Shown one piece after another: positions 26,591 through 34,876 of a stretch of 64,000 nt of DNA. The translations under genes were made by a program, and so were the position numbers. Origin of the DNA: Roseateles aquatilis (GTDB taxonomy: Bacteria > Pseudomonadota > Gammaproteobacteria > Burkholderiales > Burkholderiaceae_C); NCBI RefSeq assembly GCF_002205645.1, contig NZ_NIOF01000001.1:1178001-1242000 (forward strand), given 5' to 3'. The notes under the pieces were generated by a model. The model was not told the DNA's origin, did not search any database, and worked only from the letters and a program-made list of their open reading frames with translations. Each line of letters starts with the position of its first letter. The stretch's first letter is position 1.

Positions 26591-27787
26591 ATGTCGTCGT
26601 CCCCTCTCCTGTTGCCGCCCCCGCCCGAGCTCCACGGCGTCGACCAGGTCGTCGCCGACCCGCTGCGCTTCAAGGCCAGGCTGGCCATCGGCGAGGCCGC
26701 CTACGCCTCGCTGCGGATGATCAACCGCGGGCGCGAGGTCTGGGACGTGCTGGGCGCCGCGGGCGCGGGCGCGGCGGTGGCCAAGACCGGCATGGTGGCG
26801 TCGCTGCTCGGCGCCTCGGCCACGCCGATCGGCTGGGTGGCGCTGGCGGCGCTGGCCTCGGGCGGGGCCTGCTACGGCATGTACCGACTGCTCAGCGCGA
26901 CCAAGGGCGACCGCGTCATCGAGATCCCCAAGTACCTGAACACCCCGCTGGACACGCTGGGGCTGGCGCTGTTCGACCTGATCGCGCCGCTGTCGTTGCG
27001 GCTGGCCGCGGTGGACGGCGCCATCGAGGACGCCGAGCGCCGCTACCTGATCGACCACCTGGTGGCCGACTGGGGCCTGAGCCGCCCGTTCGTCGAGCAG
27101 TCGGTCGCCATCGTGGAAGCGCGCCTGGGCGGCAGCGAGCTCGAGGCGATGGCTGCCGAGGGCGCGGAGTTCCTGCACCTGAACCCGGACTGCAACCACC
27201 CCGCCATCGCCAAGGACCTGGGCGTCTTCATGCGCGGCATGCTGGAGGCCGGCGGTCCGCTGACGCCGCAGGAGACGCAGGCGCTGGAGACGGTGGTGCG
27301 GCTGCTCGCGACCGCGCCCCCGGGCGAGCTGTCCAAGCGCTGGAACCAGACGGTGAGTTATGCCGGCGGCGCCGCGGGGCAGGTCAAGAGCGCCATCGCC
27401 GACGCGGCGGACTGGACGCAGGAGCGGCTGCCCAGCGCCGACCAGATCCGCGCCACCACGGCCGTCGCCGCGACGCAGGCCTGGGACACCGCGCGCAAGG
27501 CCGCCGACTGGACGCAGGAGCGGCTGCCGTCGCTCGACCAGGTCCGCGCCCAGGCCGACGAGACCGCCGCGCAGGCGGTCGACGCGGCGAAGAAGGCAGC
27601 CACCTGGACCCAGGAGCGCCTGCCCAGCGCCGAGCAGGTCAAGACCACCACCGCGGAGGCCGCCACGCAGGCGATGGGCGCGGCGAAGAAGGGCTTCGCG
27701 TGGGCGAGAAACCTGTCGACCCGCGCCGCGGAGTCCACCGGCGCCGACAAGCTGCTGCGGCGGGACGACGAGCCGCGCAAGGACTGA
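26591..27787 (+). CDS. TerB-like membrane-associated protein with WTQERLPS repeats
   Basis: 398 residues from ATG 26591 behind GGAG; ATG 26576 is a less likely alternative. A hydrophobic region (GAAGAGAAVAKTGMVASLLG, then IGWVALAALASGGACYGMY; about residues 55-100) precedes a TerB-like helical domain (LRLAAVDGAIEDAERRYLIDHL, then FMRGMLEAGGPLTPQE). The C-terminal third has three repeats with the core WTQERLPS, about 31 residues apart, each followed by a helix rich in Ala, Thr and Lys. TerB-family proteins are linked to envelope stress and tellurite resistance. It is divergent from the lipoprotein-protease-M15 operon (about 150 bp between starts), which suggests one shared system. Confidence 0.7.
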   Translation: MSSSPLLLPPPPELHGVDQVVADPLRFKARLAIGEAAYASLRMINRGREVWDVLGAAGAGAAVAKTGMVASLLGASATPIGWVALAALASGGACYGMYRLLSATKGDRVIEIPKYLNTPLDTLGLALFDLIAPLSLRLAAVDGAIEDAERRYLIDHLVADWGLSRPFVEQSVAIVEARLGGSELEAMAAEGAEFLHLNPDCNHPAIAKDLGVFMRGMLEAGGPLTPQETQALETVVRLLATAPPGELSKRWNQTVSYAGGAAGQVKSAIADAADWTQERLPSADQIRATTAVAATQAWDTARKAADWTQERLPSLDQVRAQADETAAQAVDAAKKAATWTQERLPSAEQVKTTTAEAATQAMGAAKKGFAWARNLSTRAAESTGADKLLRRDDEPRKD

Positions 27788-27822
27788 CCCCGGGTTCAAG
27801 CTCAAGGCCCCAGGCGCCACGC

Positions 27823-27871
27823 ACCGGGTGCCGGGCACCGGGTGCCGGGCGCCGGGCGCCGGGCGCCGGGC
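27823..27871. repeat. Heptanucleotide tandem repeat
   Basis: Seven units of 7 bp, each ACCGGGT or GCCGGGC, lie between the convergent TerB-like and ion-channel genes. No coding role. Confidence 0.9.
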
Positions 27872-27915
27872 GCCGATCATCCGGCCCCAAGGCTGGTCGC
27901 CGGTCAGCGCGCGTG

Positions 27916-28617
27916 TCAGTCCAGCTCTTTCCTGGTCTCGTGCTGCAGCAGCGTCAGCCCGATCAGCCGTGAGACGACCACGGCCACGTACATCACGCCG
28001 ACAAACATCTCGATCGTCGTCACCGCGCGGGCGAGCGGCTTCACCGGGATCACATCGCCGATGCCGGTGCTGGACAGCAGCGCGAAGCTCAGGAAGACCA
28101 GCTCGGTCCAGGTGCGCGGGTCCTGCGGGTTCACCGCCGCCGAGAAGCTGCCCGGGTACAGCGCCTGCACCACCACGAACACGTAGGCGAAGGCCCAGGC
28201 CAGCAGCGTGAAGGTGGCGCCGGCCGCGAAGAGCTCGTCGGTCGTGGCGTGCCAGTCGCTCATCATGTAGGCGATCAGGCTGCCGGCGGCGTAGAAGTAG
28301 AACAGCGCCTCCAGCGCCGCGGACCAGGGCAGCAGCCAGGGCATGCCCCACACCCCTTGCAACAGCAGCAGCACGACGGCCGGCAGCGCGATCGTCGCGC
28401 TGAGCCAGGTCAGCCCCGGGGTGCTGCGCACCATGCGCGTCGTGAAGATCAGCACCACGATGCCGAACGCGCCCAGCGCCAGCGGTGCCGAGCGGCTCGA
28501 TTCGAACAGCGGGTAGAGCAGCAACCCGGCCAACTGCACCAGCAGCAGGATCGCGGACGGATGGCGTCGGGTGAGCGCGAGATAGCGCAGATAACGGAAA
28601 TAGCGGAGGGGGCCCAT
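27916..28617 (-). CDS. Two-pore-domain-type ion channel family protein
   Basis: 233 residues from ATG 28617. About six hydrophobic helices are predicted, with a pore loop near the C-terminus: TELVFLSFALLSSTGIGDVI. The filter reads TGIGD where potassium channels have TVGYGD, so it belongs to the Ion_trans_2 family but its selectivity is uncertain. The last helix (FVGVMYVAVVVSRLIGL) is followed by a short Lys/Glu tail and no RCK domain. A long pentamer repeat array lies directly upstream of its start. Confidence 0.8.
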   Translation of the reverse strand: MGPLRYFRYLRYLALTRRHPSAILLLVQLAGLLLYPLFESSRSAPLALGAFGIVVLIFTTRMVRSTPGLTWLSATIALPAVVLLLLQGVWGMPWLLPWSAALEALFYFYAAGSLIAYMMSDWHATTDELFAAGATFTLLAWAFAYVFVVVQALYPGSFSAAVNPQDPRTWTELVFLSFALLSSTGIGDVIPVKPLARAVTTIEMFVGVMYVAVVVSRLIGLTLLQHETRKELD

Positions 28618-28922
28618 CGCCGCATTCTCACCGCCCGGCGGTGCCTGGCCTGGCCTGGCCTGGCCTGGCCTCGCCTCGCCTCGCCCAACCCAACCCAACC
28701 CAACCCAACCCAGCCCAGCCCAGCCCAGCCCAGCCATACCGTGCCATGCCGTGCCGTGCCGTGCCGTGCCGTGCCGTGCCGAACCTACGGCAGCCAGGGA
28801 TGCGACGGTGCGCGGGACCTGGACGAGCCACGGCCCGACATCGGCATGCGGCGCCGTCCTACGTGCGCTGCCCCACACAGGCGCTCCAATCGCTGCACAA
28901 CTCACAACCGTTGGAGGACGCC
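28618..28922. other. Repeat-bearing intergenic region
   Basis: 305 bp between the divergent ion-channel and small membrane-protein genes. Positions 28643-28782 are a pentamer array (listed separately). The rest, 28783-28922, should carry the promoter and the TTGGAGG ribosome site of the small gene; no other element is seen. Confidence 0.7.
28643..28782. repeat. Compound pentanucleotide array
   Basis: About 28 consecutive 5-bp units stay in one register while the unit changes in blocks: GCCTG x5, GCCTC x3, an ACCCA/GCCCA block of about ten units, then GCCGT-type units with GCCAT interruptions. CC recurs every 5 bp throughout. Confidence 0.95.
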
Positions 28923-29141
28923 ATGGGTGGCATTCGAATCATCGCCGTGATCCTGATCGTCGCGGGCGTGCTGGGGCTCGTCTACGGCGGGTTCTCGTAC
29001 ACGAAGGAGAACACCGCGGCCAAGGTCGGCCCGATCGAGCTGAAGGTCGAGGAGACCAAACGCGTCAACGTCCCGCTGTGGGCCGGCATCGCCGCGATCG
29101 TCGGCGGCGGGCTGGTGCTGCTGGGCGCCGCGCGCAAGTAG
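28923..29141 (+). CDS. Small two-helix membrane protein
   Basis: 72 residues from ATG 28923 after TTGGAGGACGCC. Two membrane helices (IAVILIVAGVLGLVYGGF and LWAGIAAIVGGGLVLLGA) flank a short polar loop (TKENTAAKVGPIELKVEE). Proteins of this layout are widespread in proteobacteria as conserved uncharacterised membrane proteins, sometimes assigned to DUF3185-like groups. Function unknown. Confidence 0.75.
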   Translation: MGGIRIIAVILIVAGVLGLVYGGFSYTKENTAAKVGPIELKVEETKRVNVPLWAGIAAIVGGGLVLLGAARK

Positions 29142-29258
29142 CAGGCGCTCCGCGCGTCGGCGACCGGACGAGCACGGCGCGCCGGTCGGCGCCGGCATGA
29201 AAGGCCGCCGGCTGGCGCCGGAACGGACCGGCCGCGCCGGCCCCCGCCCCGGCCCGGC

Positions 29259-30200
29259 TCAGCGCCGGCCGAAGTTCATCACCGCCGTGCCGGCGATCGC
29301 CATCGTGCCGCCGATAAGCAGAGACGCGTCGACGACCTCGCCCAGCCACAGCGCGGAGAACACCACGCCGAAGACCGGCACCAGCGTGATGTAACCGGAC
29401 GCCGCGCCGGCGCCCAGCGTCCTGACGCCGTCGAAGTACCAGGCATAGGCCACGGCCGTGGAACCCACCGCCAGCATCACCAGGCACAGCCACGCGTTGG
29501 CCGGGCCGTGCAGCACGGTGGTCCAGCCGGCGGCGCCCTCCACCGCGAGGCTGGTCAGCAGCAGCATCGCCGCGCCCAGCGCCGCGGTGACGCCGGTCGT
29601 GGTCAACGCATCCACGCCGGCCATGACGCGTCGGCCGATCAGGGTGTAGCCCACCCAGCAGACCACGCAGCCCAGCAGCAGCAGTTCCCCGATGCCGACA
29701 CGGCCGTCCAGCACATGCCAGGGCTCGCCGCGCGTGATCACCGTGACAGCGCCCACGGCGGCCAGCGCCATGCCCAGGCCGATGACGCGATTGAGCCGCT
29801 CGCGGAAGATCCAGGCCGCCAGCAGCATGGTGATCACCGGATTCATCGTCACCACCAGCGCGCCCTTGCCCGCCGGCACGTGTTGCAGCCCCATCATGAA
29901 ACACGTGGCGTAGCCGTGCACGCCGGTCGCCGCGGCCAGCGTCATCCCGGCCCAGCGCGATGCCGTCCAGCCGCGAAGCGCCGCCAGCCGCCCGGTGCGA
30001 TGCAGCCAGGCCAGCAGGATCAGGCTGGCCAGCAGGAAGCGGCACGAGGCCGCGGCCAGCGGCGGCATCGCCTGCGCGATCACCCGCCCCCACGGCCAGG
30101 ACGCGCCCCAGAGCACCGCCATGCCGATCAGGCGCAGATGCGTGGACAGGTGGGAGACCGCCGCCTCGGGGGGCGACGCAGGCTGGGGAGTGGCGCTCAT
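29259..30200 (-). CDS. EamA-family (DMT) transporter
   Basis: 313 residues from ATG 30200. Ten hydrophobic helices in two repeated EamA halves; the first begins IGMAVLWGASWPWGRVIAQA and the second GELLLLGCVVCWVGYTLIG. The P-x-x-x-A-x-x-RFL pattern (PPLAAASCRFLLASL) is typical of the DMT superfamily. Likely an exporter of amino acids or other small metabolites; substrate unknown. An octamer array lies about 90 bp upstream of its start. Confidence 0.85.
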   Translation of the reverse strand: MSATPQPASPPEAAVSHLSTHLRLIGMAVLWGASWPWGRVIAQAMPPLAAASCRFLLASLILLAWLHRTGRLAALRGWTASRWAGMTLAAATGVHGYATCFMMGLQHVPAGKGALVVTMNPVITMLLAAWIFRERLNRVIGLGMALAAVGAVTVITRGEPWHVLDGRVGIGELLLLGCVVCWVGYTLIGRRVMAGVDALTTTGVTAALGAAMLLLTSLAVEGAAGWTTVLHGPANAWLCLVMLAVGSTAVAYAWYFDGVRTLGAGAASGYITLVPVFGVVFSALWLGEVVDASLLIGGTMAIAGTAVMNFGRR

Positions 30201-30290
30201 GGGGGAACTATGGCCGCGGCCGGCACACGGCCAGACGACTAATCGCACGCCACCGCGCGTCGTCGCGGAAGTCGGGCATCGAGCCTCCAG

Positions 30291-30367
30291 GTCCTCACGT
30301 CCTCACGTCCTCACGTCCTCACGTCCTCACGTCCTCACGTCCTCACGTCCTCACGTCCTCACGTCCT
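30291..30367. repeat. Octanucleotide tandem repeat (GTCCTCAC x9)
   Basis: Nine perfect copies of GTCCTCAC plus GTCCT, located between the ABC permease stop and the EamA transporter start, where it may overlap the transporter's promoter region. Confidence 0.95.
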
Positions 30368-30405
30368 GAAATCATCGGGTGGGCGCGGCGCCGCACGGCC
30401 CGGCG

Positions 30406-31068
30406 TCAATGCGGATACGCCATCCGCTTCTCCATCCACTTCTGGATCTGCTCGAAGCAGAAGCTCAGCAGCCAGTAGATGCAGGCCGCGGCCAGGTAGA
30501 GCGGGAACGGCTGGAAGGTGGTGGAGATCAGCTCCTTGGTGGCGAGCATCAGCTCGGTCACCGCGATCACCGACACCAGCGAGGTGTCCTTGATCAGCGA
30601 GATCAGGCTGTTGGAGAGGCTGGGCACGGCGGCGCGCAGCGCCTGCGGGCCGACGATGAAGCGCAGTGTCTGCTGGCGGCTCAGGCCGAGGCTGGTGCCG
30701 GCGAGCCACTGGCCCTGCTCCACCGCGCCGATGGCGCCGCGCAGCGTCTCGCTCATGTAAGCGGCGACGTTGAGCGTGAGCGTCAGCACGCCGGCCGCGA
30801 GCGGCGAGAACTCGATGCCGATGCTGGGCAGCCCGTAATAGACGATGAACACCTGCACCAGCAGCGGCGTGCCGCGCATCGCGCTGACGTAGACCGCCAT
30901 CACCGTGTCCAGCACCCGGATCCGCAGCACGCGGATCAGCGTGATCAGTGCCGCCAGCGGCAGCCCGAAGAGCATCGACATCACCGCGAACAGCAGCGTG
31001 TAGCCGGTGCCCTTGAGCATCACCGGCCATGCCATCTGGGCGAGCGAAAGCAGCGAGGGAAGGTCCAT
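30406..31068 (-). CDS. Polar amino-acid ABC transporter permease
   Basis: 220 residues from ATG 31068, the usual length of a His/Glu/cystine-type permease; the upstream extension of the frame is low-complexity and not counted. Five membrane helices and the EAA loop (GLSRQQTLRFIVGPQALRAA, with VPSLSNSLISLIKDTSL after it) identify the HisM/GltK/TcyL family. No ATPase or binding protein is adjacent; a binding protein of the same system type is encoded at 45.8-46.6 kb. Confidence 0.88.
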   Translation of the reverse strand: MDLPSLLSLAQMAWPVMLKGTGYTLLFAVMSMLFGLPLAALITLIRVLRIRVLDTVMAVYVSAMRGTPLLVQVFIVYYGLPSIGIEFSPLAAGVLTLTLNVAAYMSETLRGAIGAVEQGQWLAGTSLGLSRQQTLRFIVGPQALRAAVPSLSNSLISLIKDTSLVSVIAVTELMLATKELISTTFQPFPLYLAAACIYWLLSFCFEQIQKWMEKRMAYPH

Positions 31069-31246
31069 GGGGGAAAACGGCTCGGGCCTTTCGGCGAAGC
31101 GGCCATGTTGCCACCAGAGCACCCACCACACGTCACGGTAGAAGAACCACCGCACTCCCGGCAAAGAATCCCTCGCGTGCCGCGCCGCAAAACCTTCGCA
31201 TGCCGCGATGGAGAAACCTTCGCATGCGGAGGTGATGGGGGACGGT

Positions 31247-31344
31247 GGGGCATGGGGTTTTTGCGCAGGCAAAGGCCCCATGCCCCGGCGGCCAACGCGC
31301 CGATCTCCGCAGGAGGGGCGCCGATCTCCACAGGAGGGGCGCCG
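31247..31344. repeat. Inverted repeat and 21-bp direct repeat
   Basis: An 11-bp perfect inverted repeat, GGGGCATGGGG (31247-31257) and CCCCATGCCCC (31276-31286), with an 18-nt loop. Next to it, two near-identical 21-bp units containing CGATCTCC(G/A)CAGGAGGGG lie at about 31298-31339. The hairpin may act as a terminator for the cio operon. Confidence 0.75.
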
Positions 31345-31345
31345 C

Positions 31346-32341
31346 TCAATACGCCAACGCCCTCACCTTCCCCCGGAACACCCGATAAGAAAACAGCGAA
31401 TACATCAGGATCACCGGGATCGTCAGCGCGCACCCGACCAGCAGGAAGCTCAGCGACTCATCCGCCGCCGCGGCCTGCCACAGCGTGAGGCGGTCGATGA
31501 CGACGAACGGATAGAGGCTGTAAGACAAGCCGAAGAAGCTGAGCGTCAACACCACCACCGTCAGGAAGAACGGCAACCAGCACAGCTTGCCGCGCACGCG
31601 GTGCGAGTTGAGCAGCCCGCGCACGGCCGCCAGCGCCAGCAGCGCGATCACCGGCAGCGGGGCCAGCGCGATCAGGCCGGGCATGTCGAACCAGCGCTCC
31701 CGCACCGTCGGGCTCAGCCAGGGAGACGCGACCGAAACCATCAGCAGCCCTGCCAGCACCACCGGCCAGGCGCGCTTGGCCCATGCGACGGCGCGCTCCT
31801 GGAGCGCCGCCTCGGTCTTCATCAGCAGCCACCCCGCGCCCAGCAGCGCGTAGCAGGCGACCAGTGCCACCGCGATGCCCGCCGCGAAGCACCGCGCCGC
31901 CGCGCCGTCCTCGAAACCGGTCACGTAGCGCCCCAGCATCCAGCCTTGCGACAGCGCGGCGAGCGCCGAGCCGCCGGCGAAGGCCGCATCCCACCACCGC
32001 TTGTGCGCGGGGTCGCCCTTGGCGCGGAAGTCGAAGGCCGCGCCGCGCAGCATCAGGCCCAGCAGCATCAGCAGCACCGGCACGTACAGGGCGGTCAGCA
32101 CCACGCCCTGCGCCTTCGGGAAGGCGATCAGCAGCAGGCCGACGGCCAGCACCAGCCAGGTCTCGTTGGCGTCCCAGAACGGCCCGATGGACGCGACCAT
32201 GGGATCGCGGTCCGCCTCCGACGCCATGGCCGACAGCATGCCCACGCCCAGGTCGTAACCGTCCAGCACCACATAGATCAGCAGCGAGAGCCCCATCAGG
32301 CCCATGAAGATGACGGGCAGCAGGCCCTCGGTCGCATTCAT
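31346..32341 (-). CDS. cioB: Cytochrome bd-type (cyanide-insensitive) oxidase subunit II
   Basis: 331 residues from ATG 32341, which overlaps the end of the subunit I gene by 4 bp (ATGA). Membrane helices throughout; VVLDGYDLGVGML and FWDANETWLVLAVG are signatures of CydB/CioB. It forms the second membrane subunit of a quinol:O2 oxidoreductase in the inner membrane and helps bind the haems. The cio assignment rests on the short Q-loop of the partner subunit. Confidence 0.92.
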   Translation of the reverse strand: MNATEGLLPVIFMGLMGLSLLIYVVLDGYDLGVGMLSAMASEADRDPMVASIGPFWDANETWLVLAVGLLLIAFPKAQGVVLTALYVPVLLMLLGLMLRGAAFDFRAKGDPAHKRWWDAAFAGGSALAALSQGWMLGRYVTGFEDGAAARCFAAGIAVALVACYALLGAGWLLMKTEAALQERAVAWAKRAWPVVLAGLLMVSVASPWLSPTVRERWFDMPGLIALAPLPVIALLALAAVRGLLNSHRVRGKLCWLPFFLTVVVLTLSFFGLSYSLYPFVVIDRLTLWQAAAADESLSFLLVGCALTIPVILMYSLFSYRVFRGKVRALAY

Positions 32342-33720
32342 GCGAAGCTCCTTGAAATCACGGCCGCGGGACCGCCCCGATCGGACGACGGCGTCGAGCC
32401 CCCCTGCCCGCCGGGCTCTGCCTGCTCGACCTTCTCCGCCATCCGCTTGATGGCCGCCACGTAGGCGATCAACAGCGCCAGATAGACCGTCGCGTAAGCG
32501 GCCAGCGACACGGCCACCATCGATCCGGGGTTGTTCGCCGCCACTTCCTGCGTGCGCAGCACGCCGTAGACGATGAAGGGCTGGCGGCCGATCTCGGTCA
32601 CGTACCAGCCGGCGACCGTCGCCACCCAGCCGGAGAAGCTCATCAGCGACAAGCCCCACAACCAGCCGCGGGGCAGCAGTGTCCAGCCCGACCGGCGATA
32701 CAGCCACATGCCGCCCCAGGCGAAGACCAGCATCAGCACGCCCATGCCCACCATCACGCGGAACGCCAGGAACAGCGGTTTCACCGGCGGATGCGCGCCT
32801 TCGAATTCATTGAGCCCGCGGATCTCGCCGTCCGCGTCGTGCGTCAGGATCAGGCTGGCCGCGCGCGGAATGCCGATGGCGAAACGGTTCTCCCGCGCCT
32901 GCTCGTCGGGCCACGCGAACAGCAACAGCGGCGCGCCGCGCTCCGTCGTCCACACGCCTTCCATCGCGGCGACCTTGGCCGGCTGATGCTTCAGCGTGTT
33001 GAGCCCGTGCATGTCGCCAGCCAGGAACTGCAGCGGGACCAGCACGGCGGCCAGCGTCAACCCGACGCGCAGCACGCGCGCCGTCTCCGGCCGCGCGACG
33101 CCCTTGAGCATCTGCCAGGCGCTGACACCGCACAGCAGGAACGCGGCGGTCAGCCCCGACGCCAGCAGCTTGTGGGCGAGCCGGTACGGGAAGGACGGAT
33201 TGAAGACCACCGCCCACCAGTCGACCGCGTGGATCACGCCGTCCCGCACCTCATGCCCGGCGGGCGTCTGCATCCACGAGTTGAGGCTCAGGATCCAGAA
33301 CGCGCTCAGCGTCGTGCCGAAGGCCACCGTCGCCGTCGCGACGAAGTGCACGCGCGGGCTGACGCGCTCCCGCCCGAACAGCATGATCCCGAGGAAACCG
33401 GCCTCCAGGAAGAAGGCCGTCAGCACCTCGTAGCCCAGCAGCGGCCCGGCGATGTTGCCGGCCCGCTCCATGAAACCCGGCCAGTTGGTGCCGAACTGGA
33501 AGCTCATCGTCACGCCGCTGACCACGCCCAGCGCGAAGCTCAGCGCGAAGACCTGGGTCCAGAAGCGATAGGCCGCGAGCCATGCGGCATCGCCGCCGCG
33601 CCGCCAGCGCCAGAGCATGAAAAGCACGATCCAGCCCAGCGCGATGGTGATCGTCGGGAACAGGATGTGGAAGGTGATGTTGAGCGCGAACTGCATCCGC
33701 GCGAGGATCAGCGCGTCCAT
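32338..33720 (-). CDS. cioA: Cytochrome bd-type (cyanide-insensitive) oxidase subunit I
   Basis: 460 residues from ATG 33720. ARMQFALNITFHILFPTITI holds the high-spin haem ligand His. LGYEVLTAFFLEAGFLGIML and GDMHGLNTLKHQPAK are conserved bd-oxidase segments; the latter begins the Q-loop, which is short here, as in the CioA branch. GREPFIVYG-type sequence (GRQPFIVYGVLRTQE) is the GRQPW-equivalent near the C-terminus. First gene of the cioAB operon. No FNR-type box was recognised upstream. A CydX-like small subunit was not found. Confidence 0.92.
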   Translation of the reverse strand: MDALILARMQFALNITFHILFPTITIALGWIVLFMLWRWRRGGDAAWLAAYRFWTQVFALSFALGVVSGVTMSFQFGTNWPGFMERAGNIAGPLLGYEVLTAFFLEAGFLGIMLFGRERVSPRVHFVATATVAFGTTLSAFWILSLNSWMQTPAGHEVRDGVIHAVDWWAVVFNPSFPYRLAHKLLASGLTAAFLLCGVSAWQMLKGVARPETARVLRVGLTLAAVLVPLQFLAGDMHGLNTLKHQPAKVAAMEGVWTTERGAPLLLFAWPDEQARENRFAIGIPRAASLILTHDADGEIRGLNEFEGAHPPVKPLFLAFRVMVGMGVLMLVFAWGGMWLYRRSGWTLLPRGWLWGLSLMSFSGWVATVAGWYVTEIGRQPFIVYGVLRTQEVAANNPGSMVAVSLAAYATVYLALLIAYVAAIKRMAEKVEQAEPGGQGGSTPSSDRGGPAAVISRSFA

Positions 33721-33875
33721 CTCAGCGCCGCCTCGACAGGGCGCGGCCGATGGCGCCGATGTCCGTGTTCATGGGGTCTCTCCGCGACGATCGCTCAAGC
33801 CCGGGCCGCGCCCGGAACGCCTTGCGATGCGTCAACGATGCGCAGTGTTCAGGACTTCATGCGCACGTGGAAGAG

Positions 33876-33935
33876 ACAGATCGTCCTAGGGCGGAACGTC
33901 CTAGGACAGATCGCCCTAGGACAAATTGTCCCGGG
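33876..33935. repeat. Four degenerate 15-bp repeats with CCTAGG cores
   Basis: Units at 33876, 33891, 33906 and 33921; the first three contain CCTAGG at the same place (33885, 33900, 33915) and the fourth CCCGGG. They lie between the cioA start and the aquaporin stop codon. Confidence 0.8.
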
Positions 33936-34004
33936 CTGGCGGGCCGGGCGCGCCACGCGCGGCCCCCTGCGGCCCGCGCGTGACCGGCCGCCGCGGCGCG
34001 GCGC

Positions 34005-34685
34005 TCAGTCCCGCGAGAGCGCGCGGTAGACGGCGCCGCCGAGGATGCCGCCCACGATGGGCGCGACCCAGAAGGCCCACAGCTGCTGCAGTGCCCAGGG
34101 CTCGGCGAAGAGCGCGACGCCGGTGCTGCGCGCCGGGTTCACCGACGTGTTGGTGACCGGGATGCTGATCAGGTGGATCAGCGTCAGCGCCAGGCCGATC
34201 GCGATCGGCGCGAAGCCCTGCGGCGCGCGCTTGTCCGTGGCGCCCATGATGATGAACAGGAACATCGCCGTCATCACCACCTCGCACAGCAGCGCCGCGC
34301 CCATCGCGTAACCGCCGGGCGAGTGCTCGCCGAAGCCGTTGGACGCGAAGCCGCCCACCGTGAAGCCGGGCTTGCCGCTCGCGATCAGGTAGAGCACGCC
34401 GCCCGCCAGCGCGCCGCCGATCACCTGCGCCGCGATGTAGGGCAGCAGGCGACGGGTCTCGAAACGCCCACCCGCCCACAGGCCGATGGACACGGCCGGG
34501 TTGAGGTGGCAGCCGCTGATGTGCCCGATGGCGAAGGCCATCGTCAACACCGTCAGGCCGAAGGCCAGGGACACGCCCAGCAGCCCGATGCCCAGTTGCG
34601 GGAACGCGGCGGCGAGCACGGCGCTGCCGCAGCCGCCGAGCACGAGCCAGAACGTGCCGATCAATTCGGCGAACACTGCTTTCAT
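34005..34685 (-). CDS. aqpZ: Aquaporin Z
   Basis: 226 residues from ATG 34685. Six helices and both NPA boxes ([11 protein letters not shown] and [10 protein letters not shown]) are intact; the Arg after the second NPA and the small residues around it fit a water-selective pore rather than a glycerol channel. Length is standard for AqpZ. Inner membrane. It stands alone. Confidence 0.95.
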   Translation of the reverse strand: MKAVFAELIGTFWLVLGGCGSAVLAAAFPQLGIGLLGVSLAFGLTVLTMAFAIGHISGCHLNPAVSIGLWAGGRFETRRLLPYIAAQVIGGALAGGVLYLIASGKPGFTVGGFASNGFGEHSPGGYAMGAALLCEVVMTAMFLFIIMGATDKRAPQGFAPIAIGLALTLIHLISIPVTNTSVNPARSTGVALFAEPWALQQLWAFWVAPIVGGILGGAVYRALSRD

Positions 34686-34876
34686 GGGAGTCCTCCCTTG
34701 CTGAGACGCGCTGCGGCGCCGGGTGTCGTGAGCTTCGTTCTTGTCGTGGCCGGCGCTCGTGCGCCGATGCCGGCGGATTCTGGCAGTGACCGGATGACGC
34801 GTGCGGCCCTTTACGTCCCTTGACACGGGGGCTCGCGCCGCGCGGTCCGACGTGGCACAAGGACGGGTTGCGCGGC

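Noticed and set aside
24913-27972. 1019-residue plus-strand frame
   Set aside because: Shadow of the lipoprotein gene on the other strand and of the TerB-like gene in another frame.
28643-30367. Short tandem arrays considered as a CRISPR
   Set aside because: Units are 5-8 bp with no spacers; no Cas genes are present.
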